From NCBI RefSeq assembly GCF_016863495.1, contig NZ_BOOZ01000002.1, positions 186,001 to 250,000 on the forward strand: a stretch of DNA of 64,000 nucleotides. Direction: 5' to 3'. The position numbers were made by a program, and so were the translations under genes. Position 1 is the first letter of the stretch. Each line of letters starts with the position of its first letter. Below the pieces are notes generated by a model. It had not been told where the DNA came from. It saw nothing but the letters and a program-made list of their open reading frames with translations, and searched no databases. The stretch is from Micromonospora andamanensis (GTDB lineage: Bacteria > Actinomycetota > Actinomycetes > Mycobacteriales > Micromonosporaceae). Positions 27,029 to 37,465 of the stretch are shown here, in pieces.

Positions 27029-27715
27029 TTAGAGGCCGGAGAGTCGTTGGCCGGCTCGGACGACGGCCATGGCGTGGCGTTCGCCGGGGCGGCGGCCGAG
27101 GCGTTCGATGGGGCCGGAGATGGAGATGGCGGCGATCACGCGGCCGGTGCGGTCGCGGATGGGCGCGGAGACGCTCGCCACACCGGCTTCGCGTTCGGCG
27201 ACGCTCTGCGCCCAGCCTCGGCGGCGTACCTCGGCGAGGGTGCGGCCGGTGAACTTGGATCGGGGCAGCAGCGGCATCACCGCCTCGGGCGGCTCCCAGG
27301 CGAGCAGGATCTGTGCCGCCGATCCCGCCACCATCGGCAGCACGGACCCCACCGGGACGGTGTCCCGCAGACCGCTGGCGCGTTCCGCGGCGGCCACGCA
27401 GATCCGTTCGTCCGCCCGGCGCAGGTAGAGCTGGGCGCTCTCACCTGTGGCGTCCCGCAGGGCGGCCAGCAGTGGCTCGGCCGCGGTCAGCAGCACATCC
27501 GGCGCCGCGTTCGCCAGCTCACCCAGGCGTGGGCCGGGACGCCAGCGACCCTGGGTGTCCCGGACCAGCATCCGGTGGATCTCCAGCGCCTGCGCCAACC
27601 GGTGCGCGGTGGCCCGGGGCAGCTTGGTGCGTTCAACGAGTTCGGCCAGGCTGGCGCCGTCGACGCAGGCGGCCAGGATGACCACCGCCTTGTCGAGAAC
27701 GCCGACACCGCTCAT
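27029..27715 (-). CDS. IclR-family regulator, NdgR/LtbR-like
   Basis: A 228-residue regulator. The N-terminal winged helix-turn-helix (SGVGVLDKAVVILAAC ... LPRATAHRLAQALEIHRML) covers residues 1-65, and the C-terminal IclR effector domain begins near residue 75. It diverges from leuC with 49 bp between starts, the same arrangement as NdgR of Streptomyces and LtbR of Corynebacterium, which control leuCD and other amino acid genes. By that precedent it probably regulates leuCD. The spacer has AAATTTAC and GAATTTAG half-site-like pieces. ATG 27715 was preferred over a GTG four codons earlier. Confidence 0.88.
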   Translation of the reverse strand: MSGVGVLDKAVVILAACVDGASLAELVERTKLPRATAHRLAQALEIHRMLVRDTQGRWRPGPRLGELANAAPDVLLTAAEPLLAALRDATGESAQLYLRRADERICVAAAERASGLRDTVPVGSVLPMVAGSAAQILLAWEPPEAVMPLLPRSKFTGRTLAEVRRRGWAQSVAEREAGVASVSAPIRDRTGRVIAAISISGPIERLGRRPGERHAMAVVRAGQRLSGL

Positions 27716-27764
27716 ACTGTGTCCCACAAGCCGAAATTTACCTCCCAGAATTTAGGATGTCCAG

Positions 27765-29210
27765 ATGGTGGGAGTCACTCCTGAGCCGAGGACCCTGGCC
27801 GAGAAGGTCTGGGACGCACACGTCGTCCGGTCCGCCGATGGTGAGCCCGATCTGCTCTTCATCGACCTGCACCTGCTGCACGAGGTGACCAGCCCGCAGG
27901 CGTTCGACGGTCTGCGCATGGCCGGCCGCCGGGTGCGGCGTACCGACCTCACGCTGGCGACCGAGGATCACAACACCCCGACCGGGTACGCGGATCCCTC
28001 GTTCCAGCAGCGCCGTGGCGACCTGCTCACCATCGCCGACCCCACCTCCCGCACCCAGATCGAGACGCTGCGGCGCAACTGCGCCGAGTTCGGTGTGAAG
28101 CTGCACCCGCTGGGCGACGAGAACCAGGGGATCGTGCACGTCATCGGCCCGCAGCTCGGCCTCACCCAGCCCGGCATGACGATCGTCTGTGGCGACTCGC
28201 ACACGGCCACCCACGGCGCGTTCGGCGCCCTGGCGTTCGGCATCGGCACCAGTGAGGTCGAACACGTGCTGGCCACCCAGACGCTGCCGCAGGCCCGACC
28301 GAAGACGATGGCGGTCACCGTCAACGGCCGGCTCGGCCCCGGCGTCACCGCGAAGGACCTGGTGCTCGCCCTGATCGCCAAGGTCGGCACGGGCGGTGGG
28401 CGCGGGCACATCGTCGAGTACCGGGGCGAGGCGATCCGGGCGCTGTCCATGGAAGGGCGGATGACGATCGCCAACATGTCGATCGAGTGGGGTGCCAAGG
28501 CCGGCATGATCGCGCCGGACGAGACCACCTTCGCGTACCTGAAGGGGCGTCCCAACGCCCCCAGCGGCGCCGACTGGGACGCGGCGCTTGAGTACTGGCG
28601 GACGCTGCCCACCGACGAGGGTGCGAGCTTCGACTCCGAGGTGACGCTGGACGCCGCCGAGATCACTCCGTTCGTCACCTGGGGCACCAACCCCGGGCAG
28701 GGCGCACCGCTGGCCTCGACCGTGCCGGACCCGGAGGAGTTCGTCACCGAGCCGGAGCGGGCCGCCGCCCGCCGGGCCCTGGCCTACATGGATCTCAGCC
28801 CCGGCACCGCGCTGCGTGACCTCTCCGTGGACGTGGTCTTCGTCGGTTCGTGCACCAACGGGCGCCTGGAGGACCTCCGGGCCGCCGCCGACGTGCTGCG
28901 TGGCCACCAGGTGGCCGAAGGGGTACGCATGCTCGTGGTGCCCGGATCGGCAGCGGTACGCGAGGCCGCCGAGGCGGAGGGGCTGGACAAGGTCTTCACC
29001 GACGCCGGAGCCGAGTGGCGCTTCGCCGGCTGCTCCATGTGCCTGGGCATGAACCCGGACACGCTCTCCCCGGGGCAGCGCGCCGCCTCGACCTCCAACC
29101 GGAACTTCGAGGGCCGCCAGGGCCGGGGCGGGCGTACCCACCTGGTCAGCCCGCCAGTGGCCGCCGCCACCGCCGTCGTCGGCCGGCTGGCCGCTCCCGC
29201 CGACCTGTAG
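27765..29210 (+). CDS. leuC: 3-isopropylmalate dehydratase large subunit
   Basis: A 481-residue aconitase-family subunit that isomerises 2- to 3-isopropylmalate with LeuD. The [4Fe-4S] cysteines are in [14 protein letters not shown] and in [11 protein letters not shown]. The N-terminal [19 protein letters not shown] and [16 protein letters not shown], and the C-terminal [19 protein letters not shown] are all family-typical. leuD follows after 14 bp as a two-gene operon. The ATG at 27765 has a weak site. Control is expected from the divergent IclR gene. Confidence 0.98.
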   Translation: MVGVTPEPRTLAEKVWDAHVVRSADGEPDLLFIDLHLLHEVTSPQAFDGLRMAGRRVRRTDLTLATEDHNTPTGYADPSFQQRRGDLLTIADPTSRTQIETLRRNCAEFGVKLHPLGDENQGIVHVIGPQLGLTQPGMTIVCGDSHTATHGAFGALAFGIGTSEVEHVLATQTLPQARPKTMAVTVNGRLGPGVTAKDLVLALIAKVGTGGGRGHIVEYRGEAIRALSMEGRMTIANMSIEWGAKAGMIAPDETTFAYLKGRPNAPSGADWDAALEYWRTLPTDEGASFDSEVTLDAAEITPFVTWGTNPGQGAPLASTVPDPEEFVTEPERAAARRALAYMDLSPGTALRDLSVDVVFVGSCTNGRLEDLRAAADVLRGHQVAEGVRMLVVPGSAAVREAAEAEGLDKVFTDAGAEWRFAGCSMCLGMNPDTLSPGQRAASTSNRNFEGRQGRGGRTHLVSPPVAAATAVVGRLAAPADL

Positions 29211-29224
29211 AAGGGCTGCGACAG

Positions 29225-29812
29225 ATGGACAAGTTCACCGTGCACACCGGTACCGCCCTGCCACTGCGTCGGTCCGACGTGGACACCGACCAGATCATCC
29301 CCGCCGTGTACCTCAAGCGGGTGACCCGTACCGGATTCGCCGACGGGCTGTTCAGTGCGTGGCGCGAGGATCCGGGATTCGTGCTCAACGATCAAGATTA
29401 TTCGGGAGCGTCGATTCTTGTGGCCGGCCCCGAGTTCGGCACCGGGTCATCACGGGAGCACGCCGTGTGGGCGTTGCGCGACTACGGCTTCCGAGTGGTG
29501 ATCTCGCCGCGCTTCGGTGACATCTTCCGCGGGAACGCACTCAAGGAAGGGCTGCTTCCGGTAGAGCTGGAATTGAAAGCCGTCGAAGAAATCTGGAGCA
29601 TGGTCGAGGAGGATCCGACTACTCCGATCGTCGTCGACCTGACCGCGCGCGAGGTGCGGGCCGGCGCCGCCACCTGGTCGTTCCCGCTCGATGACTTCAG
29701 CCGCTGGCGGCTGATGGAGGGCTTGGACGACATTGGACTCACCCTCCGGCACGAGGACCGGATCGGCGCCTTCGAGGCGGGTCGACCGGCCTTCCTGCCC
29801 CGGGTCGCGTAG
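29225..29812 (+). CDS. leuD: 3-isopropylmalate dehydratase small subunit
   Basis: A 195-residue swivel-domain partner of LeuC. Conserved blocks are [16 protein letters not shown] near residue 18, [18 protein letters not shown] near residue 72 and [19 protein letters not shown]. Length and motif order are typical. The ATG at 29225 follows AAGGGCTGCGAC. A perfect 15-bp terminator lies 26 bp after the stop, so leuCD ends here. Confidence 0.98.
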   Translation: MDKFTVHTGTALPLRRSDVDTDQIIPAVYLKRVTRTGFADGLFSAWREDPGFVLNDQDYSGASILVAGPEFGTGSSREHAVWALRDYGFRVVISPRFGDIFRGNALKEGLLPVELELKAVEEIWSMVEEDPTTPIVVDLTAREVRAGAATWSFPLDDFSRWRLMEGLDDIGLTLRHEDRIGAFEAGRPAFLPRVA

Positions 29813-29838
29813 CCCGATCGCCCCCATCTCCAGCCGAT

Positions 29839-29871
29839 TTCGCCCCCACCGGTGCCACCGGTGGGGGCGAA
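29839..29871 (+). terminator. terminator after leuCD
   Basis: A perfect 15-bp stem TTCGCCCCCACCGGT with its complement around GCC; no T-tract. Confidence 0.85.
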
Positions 29872-29985
29872 TCCGTTACGACACAAGGGCTTTTTTCCGC
29901 CGAATGTTTGTGTCCCGCCAGCACAGGGCATACCGTGCGCGCAGAATGGCTCGCGTCGAGTCAGTTGCACAATCAGGAGGAAGTC

Positions 29986-30606
29986 GTGAACAAGGCCGAG
30001 CTCATCGAGGCGCTCGCCGTTCGCCTGGGGGACCGGAAAACGGCGACGGCCGCGCTCGACGCGGTCCTCGCTGAGGTCCAGGCGGCGGTTACCAAGGGCG
30101 AGAAGGTGGCGATCACCGGTTTCGGAGCGTTCGAGAAGCGTGTACGGGGCGCGCGAACAGCCCGCAACCCGCGTACGGGGGAGGCGGTGAAGGTCAAGAA
30201 GACCTCGGTGCCGACGTTCCGCCCCGGCGCCGGGTTCAAGGAGATGGTGGCCAGCGGCAAGGTGCCGAAGGCCACGGCTGCGGCGAAGAAGACCGCCGGA
30301 GCCACCGCCAAGACCACAGGTGCCAAGGCGACCGCGGCGAAGAAGACGACCGCGGCGAAGAGCACCGCAGCCAAGAAGACCACGGCGAGCAAGACCGCGG
30401 CGGCCAAGAAGACCACCGCGACCAAGACGACAGCCAAGGCCGCTCCGGCGAAGAAGACCGCCACGAAGAAGACCGCCACGAAGAAGGCCGCCCCGGCGAA
30501 GAAGACCGCCGCGGCGACCAAGGCGACGGCGGCCCGGAAGACCGCGACGGCCAAGAAGGCTCCGGCGAAGAAGGCGCCGGCCAGGAAGGCTGCGGCCCGG
30601 CGCTGA
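29986..30606 (+). CDS. hup: HU-family nucleoid protein with histone-H1-like tail
   Basis: A 206-residue HU homologue of the mycobacterial HupB / Streptomyces HupS type. Residues 1-93 are the HU fold ([40 protein letters not shown]). Residues 95-206 are a lysine/alanine/threonine tail of AAKKT-type repeats like eukaryotic H1, which binds and compacts DNA and may be post-translationally modified. GTG start 5 nt after a consensus AGGAGG. The repeated tail DNA is low-complexity and prone to length change. The downstream hairpin ends the transcript. Confidence 0.96.
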   Translation: MNKAELIEALAVRLGDRKTATAALDAVLAEVQAAVTKGEKVAITGFGAFEKRVRGARTARNPRTGEAVKVKKTSVPTFRPGAGFKEMVASGKVPKATAAAKKTAGATAKTTGAKATAAKKTTAAKSTAAKKTTASKTAAAKKTTATKTTAKAAPAKKTATKKTATKKAAPAKKTAAATKATAARKTATAKKAPAKKAPARKAAARR

Positions 30607-30620
30607 GCCGGCCGTACGAC

Positions 30621-30650
30621 GAGGGCGCCCGCCGACCGGCGGGCGCCCTC
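30621..30650 (+). terminator. terminator after hup
   Basis: A perfect 13-bp stem GAGGGCGCCCGCC with its complement around GACC, 14 bp after the stop. Confidence 0.85.
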
Positions 30651-30755
30651 GCCATGTCCACCCGACTGTCCACCGCCCCGGCTGACAACCGTTGACCGGC
30701 ACGGGACACGGCCAGCAGAATCGCCGCACCACCCCTCGCCGGAAAGAGAACCGGG

Positions 30756-32660
30756 TTGAGTCAGCGTCGTCTCGGCACCGCCACCCTGGCCCTGGGGCTC
30801 GTCGTCCTGATCGACGTGCTGCGGGTCTTCCTACCGTCGGTCATCACCATCTTCGGGCAGGCCGCGTCGACCCCGGCCGAGCTGCTCGGCGCGTACGCGC
30901 TCGGCTGGTTCGTGCTGGCGCTCGCCGCGCCCGTCCTCGTCGCGCGAGTCGGTGCCGACCTCGTCGGCGTGGTCGCGGTGCTGCTGCTCGGCGCCGCCCG
31001 GCTCGCCCTCACCGCCGCGCCCGGTGGCCGGGCCCAACTGTGGCTGGCCAGCGCTGCTCTGCTCGCCGGTCTGGTCTGGCTGGCCGCCACCGCCGCCCGG
31101 GTCGCGCACCCGGTGCCCGGGCTGGTGCTGGGGCTGACCGCCAACGCGCTGGGACACGCCCTGCTCGGCACGTACGACCTGGTGTGGTGGGGGCGGTGGC
31201 CGGCGTGGGTGGCCAGCGTGGCGGTGGTGGCGGCACTGCTGGCCGCCGAGACAACGTTCGGTCGCCGCCGCGACACCACGCAGCGGGTCGACGACGACGC
31301 GCCGCCGGCCCGCCTCGGCTGGCTGCTCGTCGGGCCGGCGCTGCTGCTCGGCGGCATGGTGGCGCTGTCACCAGCGGTCGCGAGTACCGCGATGTCCTAC
31401 TGGTACGGCGAGGCGGGCACCGGCCTGTCGCCGCCCTTCGCGCTGGCCCCACTGGGTGTCGCGGCGCCCCTGTTCCTGCTCGGTGCGCTGCTCCCGGTCC
31501 ACCGGCGATGGCGGATGCTGCCGCCGGTGCTGCTGCTGTTCGGTGCCCTGCTGTTCGGGTACGGCCCGCCGCCGCTGCTCAGCTTGGCCATGCTGCTCGG
31601 CGCGGCAGGGCTGGGCGGCTGCCTCGGTCTGGTCGCTGTCGCCCCGGCGCGGCAGGCCCGCACCGGCCCGGCGTTCGCGGCGGTGGGCGGGATGCTCGGC
31701 TTCGCCGTCGCGACGATGGTCTACTACGCCGCCTACGATCTGGGCTACCCCAACCAGTGGGTACCGGCCGTGGTGGCGGCGCTGACCGGGGTCGTCGCGA
31801 TGCGTGGCGCGACAGTGTCCGGTGGGCTCCGACAATCGCCGCCGGAATCCGCACCGGACCTGCCCCGGTGGCGGCTGGCGGCGCTGGCCGCGATCGTCGC
31901 CCTCGCCGCCGCCTGGCTGCACGGGCCCTGGCTGGTGTCGAGCAACCGGACCGGGCCGCCGGAGCGGGTGCGGCTGGTGGCGTACAACATCCGGATGGGG
32001 TTCGGCCTCGACGGCCGCTTCGACCTCACCGCCCTGGAACGGGCGGTGGGCCGGGCCGACGTGGTAATGCTCAGCGAGGTGGACCGGGGCTGGCTGCTCA
32101 ACGGCGGCCACGACACACTGGGCCTGCTCGCCGCGCGGCTGGGGATGCCCTACGTCTTCGCGCCGGCCGCCGACCCGCTGTGGGGGGACGCGGTGCTCAG
32201 CCGCTGGCCGGTGCAGCGGGCCCGGACCCGTCCGCTGCCCGCGGTGGGCGCGCCCACCGGGGCACAGGCGCTCGGCGTCACAGTCGACTTCGGTGCCGGC
32301 GTACGCCTGGCCGTGGTGAGCACCCACCTGCAACCGCCGCCGGGTGCGGACCCGGTGGTCCAGGCCCGCGCGGTCGCGGACTTCGCCACCGGGTACGCCG
32401 ACGGCGCGCCGCTCGTGGTGGCCGGTGACTTCAACACCGAGCCCGGCGATCCGGCCTTCACGACCTTCACCAGCGCCGGCCTCGTCGACGCGCTCGCCCC
32501 GGCCCGTCCGCTGCCGACCAGCCCGGCGGACGATCCGCGCGAGCAGATCGACCACGTCTTCGTCTCACCCGACCTGGTCGCCACCGATCCGGTCGCGGTG
32601 CCGGGCATCGCCAGCGACCACCTGCCGGTCGCCGTCACCCTCACCCTGTCGGGTCTCTGA
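30756..32660 (+). CDS. polytopic membrane protein with C-terminal EEP domain
   Basis: A 634-residue protein. About ten hydrophobic segments fill residues 8-395, and the last 230 residues form an endonuclease/exonuclease/phosphatase domain with VAYNIRMGFG, VVMLSEVDRGW, VVAGDFNTEPGD, QIDHVFVSPD and ASDHLPVAVTL, so the catalytic set is complete. The architecture recalls proteins with a Cwh43-like multi-span part and an outward-facing hydrolase, suggesting action on a lipid or polyol phosphate. The TTG start follows a GAAAGAGA site; no better ATG/GTG exists nearby. Function is not established. Confidence 0.82.
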   Translation: MSQRRLGTATLALGLVVLIDVLRVFLPSVITIFGQAASTPAELLGAYALGWFVLALAAPVLVARVGADLVGVVAVLLLGAARLALTAAPGGRAQLWLASAALLAGLVWLAATAARVAHPVPGLVLGLTANALGHALLGTYDLVWWGRWPAWVASVAVVAALLAAETTFGRRRDTTQRVDDDAPPARLGWLLVGPALLLGGMVALSPAVASTAMSYWYGEAGTGLSPPFALAPLGVAAPLFLLGALLPVHRRWRMLPPVLLLFGALLFGYGPPPLLSLAMLLGAAGLGGCLGLVAVAPARQARTGPAFAAVGGMLGFAVATMVYYAAYDLGYPNQWVPAVVAALTGVVAMRGATVSGGLRQSPPESAPDLPRWRLAALAAIVALAAAWLHGPWLVSSNRTGPPERVRLVAYNIRMGFGLDGRFDLTALERAVGRADVVMLSEVDRGWLLNGGHDTLGLLAARLGMPYVFAPAADPLWGDAVLSRWPVQRARTRPLPAVGAPTGAQALGVTVDFGAGVRLAVVSTHLQPPPGADPVVQARAVADFATGYADGAPLVVAGDFNTEPGDPAFTTFTSAGLVDALAPARPLPTSPADDPREQIDHVFVSPDLVATDPVAVPGIASDHLPVAVTLTLSGL

Positions 32661-32695
32661 GGCGGTCGCCGCCTCGCGATCCGGCCGGCAGCCGG

Positions 32696-33574
32696 TCAGA
32701 GGCGGTCGGCGGCGACGAGACGGTCACCGGCGAAGGCGAGCAGCCAGCCACCGCCCTTGTCGGTGGTGTAGTCACCGCACCGTCCGGCCAACCGCTCCAG
32801 CGCGCCCGGAATCACCTTGCCCTGGCTGCACACCGCCACCGGCTCCCCGGCGGCGGCCAACGCGGCCAGGCGGGCGGCGGCGGCCAGCACACACTCGTCG
32901 GGCTGCTGGCCGGCGCTCGGCTCGTCCAGGTCGCCGCAGACCTCGATCGGCAGGTCCAGCAACGCGGCGGCCGGATCGAGGGTCTGCACGCACCGGCGCG
33001 CCGACGCGGAGAGCAGCCGTGCCGGGCGGATCAACCCGATCAGCGGTGCCAACGCCGCTGCCTCGGACCAGCCCCGGGCGTCAAGCGGTCGCCCGGTGTC
33101 CGGGCCCGGCCAGGCCAGCCGTTTACCGGCGTGACCGTGCCGCACCAGCATCAGCGCCGCGGTGACCGGCGGCAGCGCCGCGAACGCGGCGAGCACCTCC
33201 GCGTCGTGCGGATAGCTGACGAGCGTCATCGCCTCGTCGACGGCCAGCCAACGGACCTCGTCGACCTCGGTGTCCGGCTGGAACCCGCCGGTGCCCACCG
33301 CCCGCATCGACCAGTAGTCGACCACCTTGAGCCGGCCTTCGCTGCGGTACCGCACCGACGGCAGCCGCAGCTGCGGTGCGGCCTGCGCGTCGGCCTCCTC
33401 GGCGACCTCCCGGGCGGCGGCGAGCAGCGGATGCTCGCCCGGCTCCAGCTTGCCCTTCGGCAGCGTCCAGTCCCCGTACCGGGGCCGGTGCACCAGGCAC
33501 ACCTCGACGTCGTCGGCACCCGCCGGTCGCCACACCACGCCGCCGGCCGCCCGGATCTCGGTCACGCCAGCCAC
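32696..33574 (-). CDS. Nudix hydrolase fused to a histidine phosphatase (MutT1-like)
   Basis: A 292-residue two-domain protein. Residues 1-140 are Nudix with a recognisable box (GKLEPGEHPLLAAAREVAEEADA). Residues 141-292 are an RHG histidine-phosphatase domain (LVRHGHAGKR). This is the architecture of mycobacterial MutT1, which cleans 8-oxo-GTP and also acts on diadenosine polyphosphates. The start overlaps the CYTH-CHAD gene's end by 13 bp, so the two are co-translated. In a ppk-CHAD operon, a role on nucleoside polyphosphates or polyphosphate-linked nucleotides is reasonable inference. Confidence 0.9.
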   Translation of the reverse strand: MAGVTEIRAAGGVVWRPAGADDVEVCLVHRPRYGDWTLPKGKLEPGEHPLLAAAREVAEEADAQAAPQLRLPSVRYRSEGRLKVVDYWSMRAVGTGGFQPDTEVDEVRWLAVDEAMTLVSYPHDAEVLAAFAALPPVTAALMLVRHGHAGKRLAWPGPDTGRPLDARGWSEAAALAPLIGLIRPARLLSASARRCVQTLDPAAALLDLPIEVCGDLDEPSAGQQPDECVLAAAARLAALAAAGEPVAVCSQGKVIPGALERLAGRCGDYTTDKGGGWLLAFAGDRLVAADRL

Positions 33575-35094
33575 CGGGTCCGGCGTCGTCGACTGGCTCG
33601 CCGCCAGGCGTAGGGAAAGTCGGCCCGGGCCCGACGCACGGCCGCCCGCTCACGTTCCAGCAGCCGGCCAGCGGCCACCGCCAACTGGTGATCGTCGGGC
33701 CGGGCCTCGGCCACCGTCCGCCAGGTCTCGGCGGCCACCGCCGCGTCCTGGTGCTCGCCGAGCAGGTTCTGCACCTTCGCCAACGCCCGGGCCAGCTTCG
33801 CCGCGTCCCCACCCAGCACCGGGGCGACCGCGGTCACCGCCGACCGGGCCTGCTTGCCCTGCTTGCGTACGGTGTGCCACTGCTCGTCGGGACCGGCCGG
33901 ATGCAGCGTCGCGACGCCGCCCGGCTTCTTCGCCGTGCCGGCCAGCCGTCGCCAGGGGCGGGCCACGAGACGCGGCAGCACCCGCCGGGCCGGCGCGTCC
34001 GCGCGGGGCGTGAGTCGCGGTGCCCGGGCCGCCAGTACCAGCGCGTCGACAAGGGCGAGATACCGAGGGGAGCGCAGTGCCTCGTCGACCCCGGACAGCG
34101 CCGCCTCCTGCCAACCGGCGAGTACGGCGTCCAGCCGGTCGACAGCCGCCGGATCCACCGGGCTGACCGGATCGGCGGCGGCGGTGCGCCGTAGGCGTTC
34201 CCGCAGCACCTCGGCGTCCCGGGCCGCCCCCAGGGCGTCCGCCAGCCACTTCAGCTCGGTCCGCAGCGGCCGGGACCACGCGGGGCGGACAAGTGGGCCG
34301 AAGGTCTTCAGATCGCTGCGCAACCGTCGGCAGGCCACCCGCATCTGGTGCACGGCGGTGTCGTCGTCGCCCGCCGGTGCGCGCAGCCGGACCAGCGGAT
34401 CGTGCGCCAGCAGCCGACCCACCTCGCGGCGTACCGCCTCGGTGACCACCGCCGCGGCACTCGGGTCGGCCGGCAGCTCGTCCGCAGCGACCAGGTCCAG
34501 TTCGGCGGTGGCAGCCCGGCCGAGCGCGCGTACGTGCTTGGGCGTGAAGTCGCCACCCTGGGCACCGGCGTCGCGCAGCAGCTCGGTGAGCCGGTCGAGC
34601 AGTGCGCCGTCACCGGCCTTGCGTTCCACCTCCACCTCGCGGAAGGCACCGGTGGCGGTGCCCTCCGCGTCGAGCACTGTGACCTGGTCGTCGACCACCT
34701 CGGCCAGCACCCGGCCGGCGGCGTCGACGATCTCCTGGGCGTGCCGGACGGTACGCACCACCGCCGCCGGAGCCAGCACGGCACCACGGTGGAAGACGGT
34801 GACCAGCTCGACAAGTTCGGCAGGCATCGCGTCGGCGGTGCCCGCGCGGGAGATCTCGTTGCGGACGCCGGGGCTGCCGGTCGGCAGTTTCACAGTCCAC
34901 GGCACCTCGTCACCCTCGCGGTACCGCAGCGAGACGCCCGCCCGGGCCAGCCGCAGGTCCACCGTGTCGTGGTAGGTGGCGACGAGGGTCACCGGCGGCA
35001 GCGCCCGGACGCTCCCCGAGGCCGGCACGGCGGGGGAGAGGTCGGGCAGCAGCCACCCGGCCGGCACCGTGAACTTCCGTTCCTCCTCGACCAT
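33562..35094 (-). CDS. CYTH-CHAD domain protein
   Basis: A 510-residue protein. The N-terminal CYTH domain (VEEERKFTVPAGWLLPDL, YHDTVDLRLARAGVSLRYRE, EVEVERK) resembles inorganic triphosphatases. The C-terminal CHAD domain is a helical bundle with paired conserved His (VHQMRVACRRLRSDLKTF, WHTVRKQGKQARSAV, LGEHQDAAVAAETW). CHAD domains bind polyphosphate granules. It lies between ppk and a Nudix gene on the same strand, which strongly suggests a polyphosphate or triphosphate role. The start codon follows a weak site 23 bp after ppk. Confidence 0.92.
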   Translation of the reverse strand: MVEEERKFTVPAGWLLPDLSPAVPASGSVRALPPVTLVATYHDTVDLRLARAGVSLRYREGDEVPWTVKLPTGSPGVRNEISRAGTADAMPAELVELVTVFHRGAVLAPAAVVRTVRHAQEIVDAAGRVLAEVVDDQVTVLDAEGTATGAFREVEVERKAGDGALLDRLTELLRDAGAQGGDFTPKHVRALGRAATAELDLVAADELPADPSAAAVVTEAVRREVGRLLAHDPLVRLRAPAGDDDTAVHQMRVACRRLRSDLKTFGPLVRPAWSRPLRTELKWLADALGAARDAEVLRERLRRTAAADPVSPVDPAAVDRLDAVLAGWQEAALSGVDEALRSPRYLALVDALVLAARAPRLTPRADAPARRVLPRLVARPWRRLAGTAKKPGGVATLHPAGPDEQWHTVRKQGKQARSAVTAVAPVLGGDAAKLARALAKVQNLLGEHQDAAVAAETWRTVAEARPDDHQLAVAAGRLLERERAAVRRARADFPYAWRRASRRRRTRWLA

Positions 35095-35117
35095 CTGCTC
35101 AGCCTATTCCCGCCCGC

Positions 35118-37412
35118 TCAACCGGCCGTGCTGCCGACGCGTCGCAGCAGCAGGTGCTGGAGATGGGTAAGCGGTGCCTCCGGCCGGCCGGTACGGCGGG
35201 TCCAGGTGCCGTCGCCGGCCAGCTCGAACGCGTCCACGTCCGGGCTCATCGCGGCACCGAGCACATGGTCCAGCTCGGCCCGGGCCACCGGGTCGGTGAC
35301 CTGGACCAGCGCCTCCACCCGCCGGTCGAGGTTGCGGTGCATCAGGTCGGCGGAGCCGATCCAGAACTCGGCGTCGCCGTTGTTGCCGAAGCGGAACACC
35401 CGGGAGTGCTCCAGGAAACGGCCGAGGATGGAGTGCACCCGGATGTTCTCCGACAGCCCGGGCACCCCCGGCCGGAGCGTGCACATCCCCCGGATGATCA
35501 GATCGACGTGTACGCCGGCCTGGGAGGCCCGGTACAGCGCGTCGGTGATCTCCTCGTCGACAAGCGAGTTCACCTTGAACTGGACCAGCCCCGGCATGCC
35601 CAGTCGGACGTGGTTGATCTCCCGTTCGATCCGTTCGATGAGGCCGCTGCGGATGCCCTGCGGTGCCACCAGCAGCCGCCGGTACGCGGTCTGCCGGCTG
35701 TACCCGGTCAGCACGTTGAACAGGTCGGTCAGGTCGGCACCGATCTCCGGGTCGGCGGTGAGCATGCCGAAATCCTCGTAGAGCCGGGCGGTCTTCGGGT
35801 GGTAGTTGCCGGTGCCGATGTGGCAGTAGCGACGGATCTGGTTGCCCTCCTGGCGTACCACCAGGGCGGTCTTGCAGTGGGTCTTGAGCCCGACCAGGCC
35901 GTAGACCACGTGGCAGCCGGCCCGTTCCAGGGTACGGGCCCAGCCGATGTTCGCCACCTCGTCGAAGCGGGCCTTCAACTCGACGAGCACCACCACCTGC
36001 TTGCCGGCGGCTGCGGCGTCGACGAGCGCGTCCACGATCGGCGAGTCACCGCTGGTGCGGTAGAGCGTCTGCTTGATGGCCAGCACGTTCGGGTCGGCGG
36101 CGGCCTGCTCGATGAACCGCTGCACGCTTGTCGCGAAGGAGTGGTAAGGGTGGTGCACCAGGACGTCGCCGTCGCGCAGGGTGGCGAAGACGCTGCGCGG
36201 CACCTCGCCCTCGGCGAGCCGGGGGTGGGTGGCCGGAACGAACGGCGGGTCCTTCAGGTCGGGTCGGTCGGCCTCGCCGTAGAGCTGCCACAGCGCAGAG
36301 AGATCCAGCAGGCCACGGACCCGAAGCACGTCCTGGGTGTCCATGTCCAGTTCCCGGACGAGCAGTTCCAGCATGTGGTCGGAGATGGAGGCGGCCACCT
36401 CCAGCCGTACCGGCGGGCCGAAACGTCGGCGGGCCAGTTCCCGCTCCAACGCCTGGAGCAGATCCTCGTCCCGGTCCTCGTCGACCTCGACCTCGGCGTT
36501 GCGGGTGACCCGGAACAGGTGGCACTCGACCACCTGCATGCCGGAGAAGAGCTGGCCGAGGTGAACGGAGATGAGGTCTTCGACGGGCAGCATCCGGACC
36601 CCGGGCTGGTCCCGGTCGACCCGGACGAACCGGGGCACGTTGTTGGGCACCTTGACCCGGGCGAACAGCTCCGGCCCGCCGTCCGGATCGCGCACCGCGA
36701 CGGCCAGGTTGAGGGATCGGCCCGAGATGTACGGGAACGGATGGGCCGGGTCGACAGCCAACGGAGTGAGCACCGGGAAGATCTTCTCGCGGAAGTAGGT
36801 GCGCAACCGTTCCCGCTCGGCGTCACCGAGATCGGACCAGCGCAGCACCCGGATGTCCTCGGCGGCGAGCTTCGGCAGCAGGTCGTCGACGTAGCAGGCG
36901 GCCTGCCGGGCCACCAGGGCGGCGGCCTTCTCCGAGATCAGCGCCAGCTGGGTGCGCAGCGGCAGCCCGTCGCCACCGCGCACGGGTAGCCCGGCGGAGA
37001 GCCGGCGTTGCAGCCCGGCCACCCGCACCATGTAGAACTCGTCGAGGTTGCTGGCGAAGATGGCCAGGAACTTGGCCCGTTCCAGCAGCGGGGTGCGTGG
37101 GTCCTCGGCCAGGGCGAGCACCCTGGCGTTGAAGTCGAGCCAGGACAGCTCTCGGTTGAGGAACCGGTCCTCGGGCAGCGCGTGGACGAGTGCCGGTTCG
37201 TCGGCGGGCTGCGGCAGGCCCGGAGTCGAGACCGGGTCCAGCACCTCCTCCAGGCCGGCCGAGGCGGCTGCCGCGTCGCTGTCCGGGACGGTGTCGGGGG
37301 TCGAGCTGCTGCTGCGGAACCGCCCGTCGGTCCCCCGGGGGCGACCTCCGTTGCGGCTGGTGGTGTCGTCGGTGGCGGCGGGGCTGGCGGGACGTTCGCG
37401 AGGGGTGCTCAC
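35118..37412 (-). CDS. ppk: polyphosphate kinase 1
   Basis: A 764-residue Ppk1 that makes long-chain polyphosphate reversibly from ATP. A Ser/Pro-rich stretch of about 75 residues precedes the N-domain ([16 protein letters not shown]). The autophosphorylated histidine lies in [13 protein letters not shown] and the second conserved one in [20 protein letters not shown]. The C-terminal domains are complete. A cold-shock-like gene lies 53 bp upstream and a CYTH-CHAD gene 23 bp downstream. Phosphate-regulon boxes were not identified. Confidence 0.97.
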   Translation of the reverse strand: MSTPRERPASPAATDDTTSRNGGRPRGTDGRFRSSSSTPDTVPDSDAAAASAGLEEVLDPVSTPGLPQPADEPALVHALPEDRFLNRELSWLDFNARVLALAEDPRTPLLERAKFLAIFASNLDEFYMVRVAGLQRRLSAGLPVRGGDGLPLRTQLALISEKAAALVARQAACYVDDLLPKLAAEDIRVLRWSDLGDAERERLRTYFREKIFPVLTPLAVDPAHPFPYISGRSLNLAVAVRDPDGGPELFARVKVPNNVPRFVRVDRDQPGVRMLPVEDLISVHLGQLFSGMQVVECHLFRVTRNAEVEVDEDRDEDLLQALERELARRRFGPPVRLEVAASISDHMLELLVRELDMDTQDVLRVRGLLDLSALWQLYGEADRPDLKDPPFVPATHPRLAEGEVPRSVFATLRDGDVLVHHPYHSFATSVQRFIEQAAADPNVLAIKQTLYRTSGDSPIVDALVDAAAAGKQVVVLVELKARFDEVANIGWARTLERAGCHVVYGLVGLKTHCKTALVVRQEGNQIRRYCHIGTGNYHPKTARLYEDFGMLTADPEIGADLTDLFNVLTGYSRQTAYRRLLVAPQGIRSGLIERIEREINHVRLGMPGLVQFKVNSLVDEEITDALYRASQAGVHVDLIIRGMCTLRPGVPGLSENIRVHSILGRFLEHSRVFRFGNNGDAEFWIGSADLMHRNLDRRVEALVQVTDPVARAELDHVLGAAMSPDVDAFELAGDGTWTRRTGRPEAPLTHLQHLLLRRVGSTAG

Positions 37413-37465
37413 CCGCCCATAATCACCCGAACTCGGTTAACGCAAAATGAACTTGCGGCGGGTTG

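Noticed and set aside
30300..30600. Low-complexity satellite-like repeat
   Set aside because: It is the coding sequence of the HU lysine-rich tail.
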